Positions 32,061 to 44,325 of a stretch of 64,000 bases of DNA are shown one piece after another (the stretch's first letter is position 1; each line of letters opens with the position of its first letter). The notes under the pieces were generated by a model, which worked only from the letters and a program-made list of their open reading frames with translations, ran no database searches and was not told the DNA's origin. A program made the position numbers and the translations under genes. The DNA comes from Mytilus galloprovincialis (Eukaryota; Mollusca; Bivalvia; Mytilida; Mytilidae), in assembly GCF_965363235.1 (NCBI RefSeq), contig NC_134845.1:64757261-64821260 (forward strand), given 5' to 3'.

Positions 32061-33838
32061 CAACAAAAAATTTCTCAATAAATCAAAATGTATAGTCCAA
32101 ACACATCAAATCTAAGAAAGGAACAACAAAATATTTCAATTATTATTCTGTTTTATTATAATAGCTGCACTTTTGAATGGAATATATTCTTAAAAACATA
32201 CAAATATTTGTTTTTCAGGTCTAAAAACTCGCAATACAGTCACAATGTTATGATATACATGATGCAAAGGAGAAGGTACAACTCTGGGCAAAGTAATACC
32301 TAAAATAAAATGATTTCAAAATGTTGCTAATTTACAGAATCCACTAAATCTAAAAACATCATAGCGGTAAAAATGCATTACTTTGTTTAAAATATCACTT
32401 TCATTGTTTATAGGAACTTTATAATTCACTAAAATGGTGAAATTGCATAAAATCCGAAATAATTGACTTGTACTTGTTTAAAAATAAGAATGAGCAAAAC
32501 TTTGAATTAATTTATTCAAATTGCAACAAGAAATACTTTTGGACTGAATTTAAAGACCTTAAATCAGCTACAAATTGTACCTTCTTCTTTCTAAAAAAAA
32601 TCTTTATTATAAAATCCCCAAAATGGATTGTTTTATAACTACCTTTTCTTTCACAGTTTCTGACCATATCTGCTTTTATTTAAAGTTACATCAAATGGTT
32701 ACATGAGAAATCATATTGGAATAGTAACCAGTTCAAATATTCAAATTTATAACATAAATCATTCAAATGTGCAAAAGTAATATTAACAAATAACAAACAA
32801 ACAAATAACATGCTTTAACAAATATCTTCACAAGAATAAAATAAAAATATTTTACTGAATTAGCAATGTATAAATATAATTTTAAGATTTTTAATATTAA
32901 AGCCAAATTCCCTGTGATGTTATTTTTTTTTAAAGATAAATTTTTAATATCTTGTGAAAACTTATAAAATTAATTGTTATCGATATAAATAAAATATTTT
33001 CACATTATATACAAAGCCAACTTTTCTGGCTTTTAAATAATATACAAATAAATTGGGAATGTAAGTTATGTTAAATATTTTAACAAGGTGAGCACATGCA
33101 CTGTACAAGAGTGCTAAGGAATTAAAAGGTTAAAATTGAGGTAGATCAACATAATATAAACAAGAAGAGTTTTATTCTCTCCAGGTCTTTCTAACATAAT
33201 TAAAGCTATGAAATAGTACATTCGAGCTTTGGTGATTTTTTTTTTTCAGAAAGCAAGACAAAAGATAATTATTGACAAAATTGTTAAAAATAAATTTTGT
33301 GTCTTTTGTATTAAATACTGTGTGGCATTCTCAACAAAAATGTCATGGACTGCTTATAGAAAAACAATTTTCTTAAAACTCAAGGAAGGTACCTTAATGT
33401 TTTAAAATATTTATCTATTTAACAATATACTATGAAAATTTAGTTTTATGTTACACCAGATTGAGATATTGGAATTAAGATATTAAAACTTTTAAAAAGA
33501 GTTATTTCCCCTTCATCAGCTTACTTAATAAAATACATGGTAAAAATATATATTGCTGTTTTTTTAAGTGCTGATTTACTTGGCAGTTTCTTGAATATCA
33601 ATCCAATTTTTAAATTCCAATTATAAGAATACAATTAGATATTAAAACTTCTAGGGTACAAAATAATCTGAGATCAATAAAAATACACATAGTTTGCAAA
33701 TGTATCACAATTATGCAAAATAGAATGTCATGGCAAAGTAAATAAACACTCCATCATTATTTTTCTGTCTATCAGCAGTTCATCTTATGTATAAGAAAGA
33801 TGAAAATGAGAAGTTTACAATGAGAAAATCACAGAATT
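32061..33838 (-). other. 3' flank and probable 3' UTR of the protocadherin
   Basis: Very AT-rich sequence downstream of the protocadherin stop codon. AATAAA on the - strand occurs at about 33170, 32673 and 32146, any of which could end the transcript. No coding exon is visible on either strand. Confidence 0.45.
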
Positions 33839-36800
33839 TCACACGACAAGATCTCTCTGTGCATGAAACAATTCATCTTCTAGTTCCTCTGGATTTATAG
33901 TATAACTCCCTGAAGTAGTCGTGGCAGCATCATCATCTTCGTCTCGCGACCTTAATGTACTCAAACTTTCAGGACGCAGGTGAAAATAATCCCTGTCTTT
34001 TCTTGGATATTGAGCATATGCACTTTGCTGTAGAAAATCCCATGAATGATATTGCAAGTCTTTTGAACTATTGTCTAAATATGGCTGACTTGTAGACAGA
34101 TTGTTTACAATATTAGCACTAGCGTTGTTTTTAATATTATACGAGTTGGGTCTCGCCATGTGTCTGTTATCACTGTTTTTGTTTCTATAAACATTTAACT
34201 TGTCTTTGGAATAAGAATTTGTACTGTAATATGATGGTGGAGGACTCTGGAACTCAAACGATCGGGAATCATCTGTAAAAAGAAAATAGAAACAGTTAAT
34301 ACAAATATCTACTGGTACTCTTTCCTTATCAGTAAACTAGTTACAAAATAAACTGGTACCAAGTTCCTAATCAGTTTTGCTTTGACAAATATAAGAATTA
34401 AGTGAACACCAAACATCTCCTTCAAAAACTTTCAATCACCATGGAAACATCCGATTTGAAGGAAATTCGTGATATAAGGTTGTGATTTCTTAGCTGTTTG
34501 TTCCACTCTATTAACTCCAAAGATAACGCTTGAGGAATCAATGTGCAAATTGTATATGTGCAGTTGTAAGGATTCTGATTGATGGCAAAAAGGTGTAATA
34601 ACCTAAGTGATTTTCAGGATTGTGTGCTGATTTTTTTACCTCCACTCATTACACATAATTTTATCTTGTGATTTGATGTATGCAGTTATTAAACTGTCTA
34701 TCTATTTTTTCAATTGATATTTTGATCAGACATATAAATGCAAACATCATTAATAAGTAAGCTGCATCAAAACAAATTTTCACATGTATACAGTTTGTTG
34801 ACGCATGCACGAGCAATGGAAATCGATACTAACACCTAAGAAAGTGAAAAGATTTACGTATATATATTTTGCATTATGAGAAAAGCAGATCGATTTTTAT
34901 ATAATATATTTTGTACTATAAGAAAAGTGAAAGGATAACATATGTAATCTATAAGTTTAGCTATAAAGCCTTTTGTAGTGCAAAGTAAAATTCATACATC
35001 CATATACGATTTCATTAACCTGTGCACTCATGCATATCTTATTAGATTCATACTATTATTTGTAATATTAGATATAATCTTGATCAATATTGTAACTTAA
35101 CTGTTTTGTTAACTTTGAAGATTAATAAATATTCATTTCTATGTGATCAAAATCTTCTTCTCTAATGATGTAGACATATTTAAACCACAAATTGTATGTG
35201 AAGATTTAAAATTTGTAATTAATGGGATTTTTTCATTAAATAATTTATGGGCTATAGATTTAGCAGATAAATTTTAATATGATACAGACTTATCCATAAT
35301 TTGATGTTTTGAAAGTAAAATATATAAACACTTCCTTGATACTTAGATCAGGCAGTAAGAAGCCGATTTCTTAATAAGTAAAACTTTAAACTGTCTTTGA
35401 AAGATGCATAAAAGAGGCAATTTAAGGTGGTACCCAACACCTTCACTAAAATTAATTTGGCTCGTTTAATTTTCATAAAATTTTGACAAAGTATTTACTT
35501 TGACCCTTTGACAAAAATATAAAAATTTCAAAAATTTTGAACCAACCAATTTATCAGAAAAATTACACAGGTTATATAGCAGTTTGACAAATACTAATTT
35601 TGATCATTGAGAAGCTGAATATTCCCTTAACAACACAACGTAATTGAAAAGTTTACCTGATTTTACAGAGTTATCTCCCTGTAGTGTTAGGTACCACCTT
35701 AACAAGTTTGAGTTTCTTTTTCAACTGTTGCAGCCAACATTTTGTAATAATTGGATAAGCCTGTAACATCTTGTAGTTCATATTTGCCACTGGACATTAA
35801 GCATTAATTAGTCAATTACTCACATAAGATGTTATATCTTAACAAGACATTTATCCCTATCTCTCTTCTTACTCATTTTAAGGTGGTACCTAACACTACA
35901 GGGAGATAACTCTGTAAAATTAGTTAAACGTTTTAATTATGTTGTGTTGTAAAAGGAATATTAAGCTTCTCAATGATCAAAATTAGTGTTTGTCAAATTG
36001 CTATATAACCAGTGTAATTTTTCTGACAAAACGGTTGCTTCAAATTTTTTTTAATTTTTATGTTTTTGTTAAAGTATCAAAGTAAATACTTAGACAAAAT
36101 TTTATGAAAATTAAACGAGCCAAATTAATTTTAGTGAAAGTGTTGGGTACCACCTTAAGGACTTGTTATGTTTTTTATCATTTGATTCCAGCACTACATT
36201 TGTGTTTTGTAAAACTCAAAATTTCTTTCCACAGATCAGAAAATGATTTGGACTGGTACCCAAATTTTTCAGAAAAAATGTCCAAAATAGTCTTACCTAA
36301 TGTACTTCCCGGAACCTCATCTTCACTGCCACCTCTACCACTATCACTTGTAGTTGTCTCCCCTGAACTGTCGCTATGGTTATCACTAGGATGTGGTCTT
36401 TGGAGACGAGCCTATAACAATAGTAAGGTTAATAATGACTATGATGATTGCATTTTTCATTTTTCATATCATTTAAATGTGGTTTTACTGTGCAGACAAA
36501 AATGTTAAGACGTAATTTTCAATTTAAGTGTAATGGAACAATTTCAAAATGTTTTTGATTGATAGTTTTGATGGGTTGCTGTCTCACTGACATAAAGCTT
36601 CTTTTACTTATACTAAAGTTTCTTTTTATCATCTTTTTTTCACATTTTAAATTATAATTTCGAGATCAGATTATTTTGTGCAAACTGTGTACTTATTTTC
36701 TATACTAGATATATTTCTTTTTTTCTTATGTCATAAACACATTTTATATTTTGTGACTATAATGATGAAGCAGATAGACAGCTGGCTCACTTGTTTGAAG

Positions 36801-39800
36801 TGACTAATTTTCTCCATTATTTGTTGAAATAAAATGAATACCGATTATATTACAAGATATAAATGACTGCAATGCTTTTCCTCTGACATCAGATGCTAAT
36901 TTCCTCTCATTTTTAGTCACATGACATAATAATGTGCTCATTCTGAAATTGTGCAGAAACATGTTTTTCCTATAATTTAACGTAATACTCGCATCATTCC
37001 GAATCAACATTTCAGTGGAGGTGCTCCTATACAAGGAGGTTGATAGAATGATAACTTTCTTACCTCTGTTTCTGTATTGTTTTTCAGTAGTATTTGTTTC
37101 AGCTGTAGTGCCTGTGTATTGGAATCGCTGTAAGGCTGGCTATGGTGAACTGATGGTTTATCATATAAATATGGCTCCTAAAAAACATAAATAATAATTT
37201 TTTTAACTTTGATTATTAGTAACTAAAATTTGTATTTTCAATTTGCATTCAAACAATATTCAAAAAAAAAATTCAATGTCATTTTTTTTAAATTGTTGTT
37301 CTTTTCTTCTTTAGTTACGGAATACCATCAACTTTTTGAGGATTACTTTCCGGCGCATGCCTGTATGAGGTCGCTTTAAGTTAATTTCATTTTTTTTTTT
37401 TTTTTTTTTTATTACTTGTTGGTAGCCCTAAGGGGAGATAAATGCTTCATGTCAGTTTTTTTAGGGTACAATTATTACTATACAACTTTATGAAAACTAC
37501 ATTTTGAACTTTTAGTATGTGTTATCAAATCTAGTAAAATAGTTATCTAAAATCTAAATTTTCAACAAACATTTGTATATCAAAGATTATAAGTTATCAC
37601 ATTTTGTTTTGATAATTTACAGGTCTATAATCCTATTTAAAAATAATCATGTTGACTTTATCAAATTAATCATAGACTAATTTACCGATTGTCTGAGAAT
37701 ATTTGTAAACATTTCGACCACAGAACAAAACATTGTTAATCCTCACCATGTGGACACTGACCAACTTTCTATTTATTTGGGGGAAAGTTAATTATTTTGT
37801 AAAAATAGAGGTCTGATTAAAATGACAAGATTGAAAAAATGTTGTGTCATTATGTTAATTTGCTGGATAAGTGTGGCTTTAGCTTAACCAAATATGGCAA
37901 CACAATGCTAAAATCTAACAGATTATGAAAAAATCAAATTACATGTAGTTTCTTTTTTTCAAGTTGATATAGCCTTATAGGATTTTCTATAAAGGACAAA
38001 TAACCATATATCCCTGTCCTTTTTCATTCGAAAATAGCACCTAATCTGGAAATCATATTCTTCTTTGTAGGCTTAATTAGTTAAATAATTAGCTACAGAC
38101 CCAAAATTTTAGTTTTCAACAACTTTAAAGGTTATTATCATTTGGCAAAATTTAATTAATAGCACTTTGGTTTTTCCATGAAAATACTGCATGAAAAATT
38201 TGAAGTTAAAATTTAGCCGATTTCAATCTTTAAATCTTTGCTTGAAAGGTGCTACACTAAAACTTATTTAATAAAAATCTCAATATATTACAATTTAATA
38301 TGATCTGATATAACAATCGAAACAAATCAAAGAGGAAAAACACATTTTGTTTGATCAAAAACCTGCGAGGCAAAAAAAAATGTGAAAAATATTCAACCAT
38401 TAAACTTCAAATTTCATATATAACAGACATTAAAAAGAAATCAAATATCAGATTAAAATTTATGTTAATAAATATGCTATAAATTTTCATAAATTCAGAG
38501 TAATAAGACACAAATCTTTCACCATATTAAAATCATAAAACTAATTTAATACATTATATTTGACACCTTATAACATAAAAAGACAATTTTGAGAATTTTG
38601 TGCCATCAACCATTTTATGAAATGTGAATTAAATTTATGATACAACAAATTATGCAATATTTCAGGGTTCTCATCTTCCGACCAGTGACAATGCAAATTT
38701 GAACATGATAGGATTCTCCAAGGGAACAAATTTCCTATACTTAATATTCAAAAATATCAAAAGGATAACAATAATTTTCATGTAATGCGTTTTGATGATC
38801 AAATTCAAATTAACGACATCAGATTTTTCCAACAGAAAAAACATGTCGTGTATGGAGAAAATAAATATCTGATAAAGTTCGACACAAATGTACATATTCC
38901 ATATTTTTCTACAGATGTCACACCAAATGTTTTATTAATATTGAGTGTTTTTCAGTGATCTTTTATTAAAAGCATTTTTGTGCTTTGTTCCCTACACTTG
39001 TATATGAAAAGTATGATCTCCAACGAGTCAAAGGTAAATCGGCAGGTTCAATACAAATTCAAAAGTAAGGGTTTACAAATATTTGGCGATTAAAGACAGT
39101 CGTTATGTTCAAATAGTGCTACCTTTAATCGTCACCTGTATTTAGTCTTCTCATTGAGAAAAATCACAATATTAAAGATTTACAATTGTTTAAAACTTAT
39201 TTTCTGTTTTTATTATGGATTTTTCAAACCCATTTGATTATTTTGGTTCGGACTTTATTTGAATCAAAGGAAAGACACTTCAACTGTAATTCACAATTAT
39301 TTACCGTGGGATTTTAATTTTGATGATCAAATCCTCAAACCTCCACTCGCCCTATCGAATAAATTGAAATGCGTTAATACTCCTTCGTGTTCAAACGTTC
39401 AAATTCACCTTAAGACTTGACTGAATTAATTCCGTGGAACAAATATTGTTTCTTTATTCTACGATTTGACACCCAGAACAAAAGATTCTTTCATTTATAC
39501 TTTAAAATGAACAAACAATCTTTAAAACTGTTTTGATGTGTCGATGTTAAAGTACTTTTCCGAGGATGGGTTACAGTGAATAAAATTTTACATAGTAATT
39601 TTACTGATGTGTGATAGAGGACTATAAGAATTTATTTTTCTGAGATTTATGACCAAAATGCTTTTAAAATAATTTCAGTACTTGGTATTCTGTTTCATAT
39701 ATATCTAAACTACCAAGTCTTAAGCTGTATCCATCCACAAGATTAATTTTATTCATTAATGATAAATTACCCTTTCAACTTTGTACCATATGCAGCTTTT

Positions 39801-42800
39801 GATAAAATGTTCAATTTAGAATTTAGATGAAAGTGCTTTTTTTGTTTTGATAGTAATGACAAATTTCTATTCTTATGGTACATTTGCTGTTTTGTTTGAA
39901 GTTAAGTTGTTTTTAAAAACAAATTTTAACAATTACTGACATTTTAAGATAAATGACCATGTAATTTTTCACCCAATTTTGACTGAAATGTTTCAACTTA
40001 TCATTTATGACAAATGAATTGACAAACTTCAAAAGAAATGACCACCTCTTCAAGGCCAATGTTTCCATTTGTCCCAATTGCATATTTAATAAATAGCCAT
40101 TAATTTATCACAAGTATATGAATATTTTTCACACCTTTAGTTATATCTAATTCTAAAAGTTAGTTATTTCTTATTGTAAATCATAATTTTCCTGTATTGA
40201 AAAATTAAAAATGATCTTCTACATATTTATGAATATAAACAATTTCACTTAATTTTTGTTTTTGAATCTTTTCATAAATACTTTATTTTTTAGTACTTGG
40301 GCAAATCTTTGAGAAAAATATTTTTATATCATAATACCAAATGAACATTTGTTTTAAAATTAAATAACATTCTAATCATCTACTATTATCTGATGTTTGT
40401 ACATATGTTATACCAGGTGATATAAGTTTTTAAAATCGTAAAATAAATATTTAAAACATTAACTATCGTTTAAAAATCCAAATGTCTTTATTTTTTTAAG
40501 ATTTCCAATTGTCTAAAATCAGAAAGTCTGTATTTTCTCAAGATCTTCGATAAATGTTAAAAACCAAATGTCTATTTTGAAAATCTAAAATCTTTAAAGG
40601 GATACTAGTGACACAATATTTACTTTTCTTTACTTAACCCTAAATTCTAAAGCTGTCAATTAAATTAACCAGTCATAGTAAACTAAGCAAACAAAATTTT
40701 GAACATTTTCTTCCCAAATTTTTACAAGGATCTAAGATTTTTGAAAGCCACATATCAATACTAACAATTGATAAATAATTTCAAGCAAATAAAAATACCA
40801 CAAAAAATTGTTTAAAAATTGAGAAAAAAAAAACAACCTTTTTTTAACAGCAATCTTTGATATTTACACCCCTGTTGAGGCCCCTAATTTGTCAGTTACA
40901 CCTGACCAGCAAGATAATTAACAGGTATCATAGTGTGACCTGTCAAGATGTCCAGTATCTCTATCATAGAACCTACTGGCTGGAGGGATATGATACTAGA
41001 TGACCAGTTTTACCGGATTTTTACTGTTAGATCTTTTACAAAAATGACTAATGAACTGTAATAAATGACAAACTAGTAGAAGAAGATATCATGCATTTAT
41101 TGCATAATTATGTCCTTTAATTTCTCATTAATCACCTATTTAATATTATGTTATACTGTTATAACTGATACATTTTCTTTAAATATTGTATTAAGAAAAC
41201 TCTATATTTTGTGGTCATTTACTGCTCTATTTCAGGAAAACAATAAATCTTTAAAAAAAAAATCACCAACTTGAAAAAAAAAAAAAATTATCAAATATTT
41301 TTAACATCAAAATGTCTATTACTTTTTATCAATTTCTTGCATGTTGTATTATGTGTAAAAATTAAAAATAAAAAGCTTTATTTTAAGAGGAAATTATTTT
41401 CATAGCATTTCAAAGAAAACTTTTTTTCCTGCCTAAACAAAAGTGGAATACAATATTAATATTTGTGGGGAACATTTTTTCAATTTTTATTTGTTATCCA
41501 AAAAATATTTTTATTGCAATAAATTTTTCAAGGTCCCTAACATCAATTTCCCAAACACTATAAATATAAAATAACAAACCTGTTTTTCATTAGAGTTGGG
41601 ACTAATACTTCTTTGGAAGCTGTTGTCGAAAGATGTGCATGGTGAAAATGATACTTCTTTTCTTTTCTTATCGCCATTTTCAAACGAATCTGGCAGAGAC
41701 GTGTTGGAGGTGGAGTGTTCAGAGTAGCCTGTCTGCATCGGAACTCCAAGTGGACCATTTCCAGCCGTGTATTTCTGTTCTTGTCGTTTCTTATCAATTT
41801 TCCATAAGAAATAAATTGTCAATCCTATAGCTGCCGAGATAAGTAAAGTTACAATTACCACAATTATTGAAATGGTAATATACTTATTTGAATCACCATT
41901 AGCAGACAGATGCGTTGAATTACTGATAATAACGAGAACATTTAAATCGGCACAGTCGGAATGGACGGGATTTCCTGCATCTTGAACACATACTCGAATA
42001 CTTTGTGACGTATCCTTTGAAAAGTGGTACTGCTTGTTGAGAAAAAGTTCTCCTGATGTAGGATTCAAATAAAACATACTTGCCTCATTTCCGGAGAAAA
42101 TATAATATGATAATTGTCTGTTTACACCGATATCCCTGTCTTCCGCTATAATTGTTGTAACAGGAAGTGATGTTATTGCTGTAGTAACAGTGTTATTTCC
42201 TTTTTTTGGAAATAAAATAGTTGGTTCATTATCGTTTACATCAGAAACTGTTATTATTACTTCAACAGAATTATTTTTTGATGGAATTCCTTTATCAGTG
42301 GCATAAACTTTAAAACTATATTGACTATGCTTCTCACGATCTAAGATTTCTCGTGTTCTAATCGTTCCGTCCAAGAGAACCACGAATGGTACAGTGAACT
42401 GATCTTTTTCAGCAATGGTGAAGGAAATATCCCCATTTAAACCATCATCTTTATCAATAGCTACAACTGAACCAACAGTTTCATCTGGTTTCAGACCTTC
42501 AGCGACCTCAAATATAAATCTAGATTTATTGAAAACGGGTATATTGTCATTTTCGTCTCGAATGGTAACAATCACAGATGCTGTTCCTGTCCTTCTTGGA
42601 TCGCCATTGTCTACGGCCAAAACATGAAACATATGCTGTGACTGCTCTTCACGATCATAAATATCACTAGCAGTTATAACTCCTGTGTTAGAATTTATAG
42701 CAAATTTTGATACTGCATCACTGTGTAGAAAATATTGAATATCAGCATTGATACCGATGTCTTTATCCCTTGCTGAAACTTGTTTGATTGGATTTCCCAA

Positions 42801-44252
42801 TTTATTATTTTCATCCACATAAGCTAAGTATACTTTCTCCAAAAATTCTGGATCATTGTCATTATCATCCGACACAGTCACATTAAAACTTGCTTCCGCA
42901 CTTAATCTAGGTGTTCCGTAATCATGACAAACAATAGTGACAATATGAGCATCTTGTTTTTCTCTGTCTAATTTCTGCTTTACAACAACTTTGAATCCTT
43001 TATCAGACACTGGTAGCTTTTTAACATCAAAATAAGGATTAGGTGTTGAGCATGTCACGTTACCATTGTTTCCAATATCAGAATCTTCAACATTCACATG
43101 AGCAACAAAATTATCAATGTTCGTTGCTTCCGACAGCATAACTACACCGCCAGTTCCAGCAGACGGTAAATTAATCTTGACGACAGGCTTGTTGTTGCCA
43201 ACGTCTTCAACTTTGACATTGACCTTGACCTGTGAAATCTGAGGACTGGTTCCATGATCACTGGCCTCTACGATAATACTATATTCCTCGTTAGGTTCGT
43301 AAACTAAATTTTTTAGCAGAGTTATATCCCCTGAGCCACCATCAATACTAAAGAACTGGTTAATACTCTCTAAATCCGTCTGCACCTGACTAAAATGATA
43401 CGAAACAAGTCCATTTTGGTCTTTATCTGGATCTTCAGCAGTTACTTTTAGAATGACTGTGTTTGGTGGTACATCTTCTCGTACTGTAACATTGTACATT
43501 GGTAAACCAAATTTAGGTGCATGGTCGTTCACATCTAAGACGGTAACATCGATGTTTAGAATACCAGTTTGAGGCTGTTCCCCGCCATCTTTGGCTGCAA
43601 TCTGTAATGTATACGTTTCCTTAAACTCTCTATTCAAAGGTTGTTTTAACACTATATGAAGGAGAAAACTGCCATCTAGTTTTTTGGTATAGTTAAGTCC
43701 AAAAGGTCCATTGTCTGGATAAATATCATAATTTTGGATTCCATTTCTACCAGTATCTTTATCCAATGCTGCTGGGACTGAAAAACGGGTTCCAACAGGT
43801 GTAGATTCAGAAACGTTTAATTTCATAATTGGTTGCGGAAAAGATGGAGCATGATCGTTGATATCCTGAACATGAACGGAAGTAGTTATCAACTTGAAAA
43901 AGTTTGTTTTTTGTGAATTTGCTACAAAATTTAACACAAGAATACAATCAGAAACATCACTGCATTCTGGAATAATTTCTCTATCGATCAGCATGATAGT
44001 TTGTAAAGCACCTGTTGATTTGTCAATGGAAAACATATTTTGATACACATTATCTCCAATGTAACCATAACTAATACTATCAAATTCTTCGCTCGTCAAA
44101 TTTTCGGTTAATCTAGCTTCAGTAGCAATATTTCCAACAGGAGTATTCATAGGCAGTTCTTCCTGAATTGAGAACGAAATCTGTATGGTGTCATCTCCAA
44201 AACATGTTACAATCAGAAAAGTCAAAATCGAAAAACAAAATGAAGAGCACAT
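33839..44252 (-). CDS. Protocadherin, 4 coding exons, 1111 aa
   Basis: Coding exons on the - strand: 44252-41580, 37177-37064, 36411-36297 and 34272-33839; all junctions are GT-AG and in phase (0, 0, 1). Exon 1 (891 codons) holds a signal peptide (1-19), seven cadherin repeats and the membrane span (about 791-817, ITISIIVVIVTLLISAAIGL). Repeats end at calcium-binding motifs DINDHAP (130), DVNDHAP (240), DVGNNKP (350), DDNDNDP (462), DENDNIP (566) and DVNDNEP (671); the seventh is membrane-proximal. The whole ectodomain in one exon is typical of protocadherins, calcium-dependent adhesion proteins of neurons and epithelia. Most of the 294-residue tail comes from three small exons; it is rich in Ser, Asp and Asn, includes SDSGRGGSEDE and ends ELFHAQRDLVV. 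The third motif lacks the usual DxNDN acidic residues. Subfamily is not assigned. Confidence 0.92.
35426..35698 (-). mobile_element. TTAA-flanked 273-bp MITE, copy 1
   Basis: Begins GGTGGTACCCAACACC and ends GTGTTAGGTACCACC, with TTAA on both sides (35422-35425 and 35699-35702). TTAA flanks suggest a piggyBac-type target, though TTAA could be part of the inverted repeat itself. It lies in the last intron of the protocadherin, inverted relative to the copy at 35882. Confidence 0.85.
35882..36154 (+). mobile_element. TTAA-flanked 273-bp MITE, copy 2
   Basis: Same family and the same 273-bp length as copy 1, in the opposite orientation: starts GGTGGTACCTAACACTACAG, ends GTGTTGGGTACCACC, with TTAA on each side. 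Only about 180 bases separate the two copies. Confidence 0.85.
37178..41579 (-). other. Large first coding intron of the protocadherin
   Basis: 4402 bases of AT-rich sequence with poly-T at 37390-37410 and poly-A at about 41276-41288. No alternative cytoplasmic exon with good splice sites is recognised, although small exons would be easy to miss. The intron's first bases contain an in-frame stop and an AATAAA (see findings). Confidence 0.6.
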
Positions 44253-44325
44253 GTTGATAAATCCAAGTTATTAATTCCAAGTATATCCAATCTTTAAAGT
44301 TGACATTACTTGTTCTCAGTTATAC
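44253..44325 (-). other. Protocadherin 5' UTR part with splice acceptor
   Basis: On the - strand the acceptor CTCTTTTCAG ends at 44326, 73 bases before the start codon. Exon sequence then runs GTATAACTGAGAAC to the ATG without an earlier in-frame ATG. This implies at least one upstream non-coding exon. Confidence 0.55.

Noticed and set aside
42415-42627. + strand frame within the protocadherin
   Set aside because: Antisense shadow of the cadherin-coding exon.
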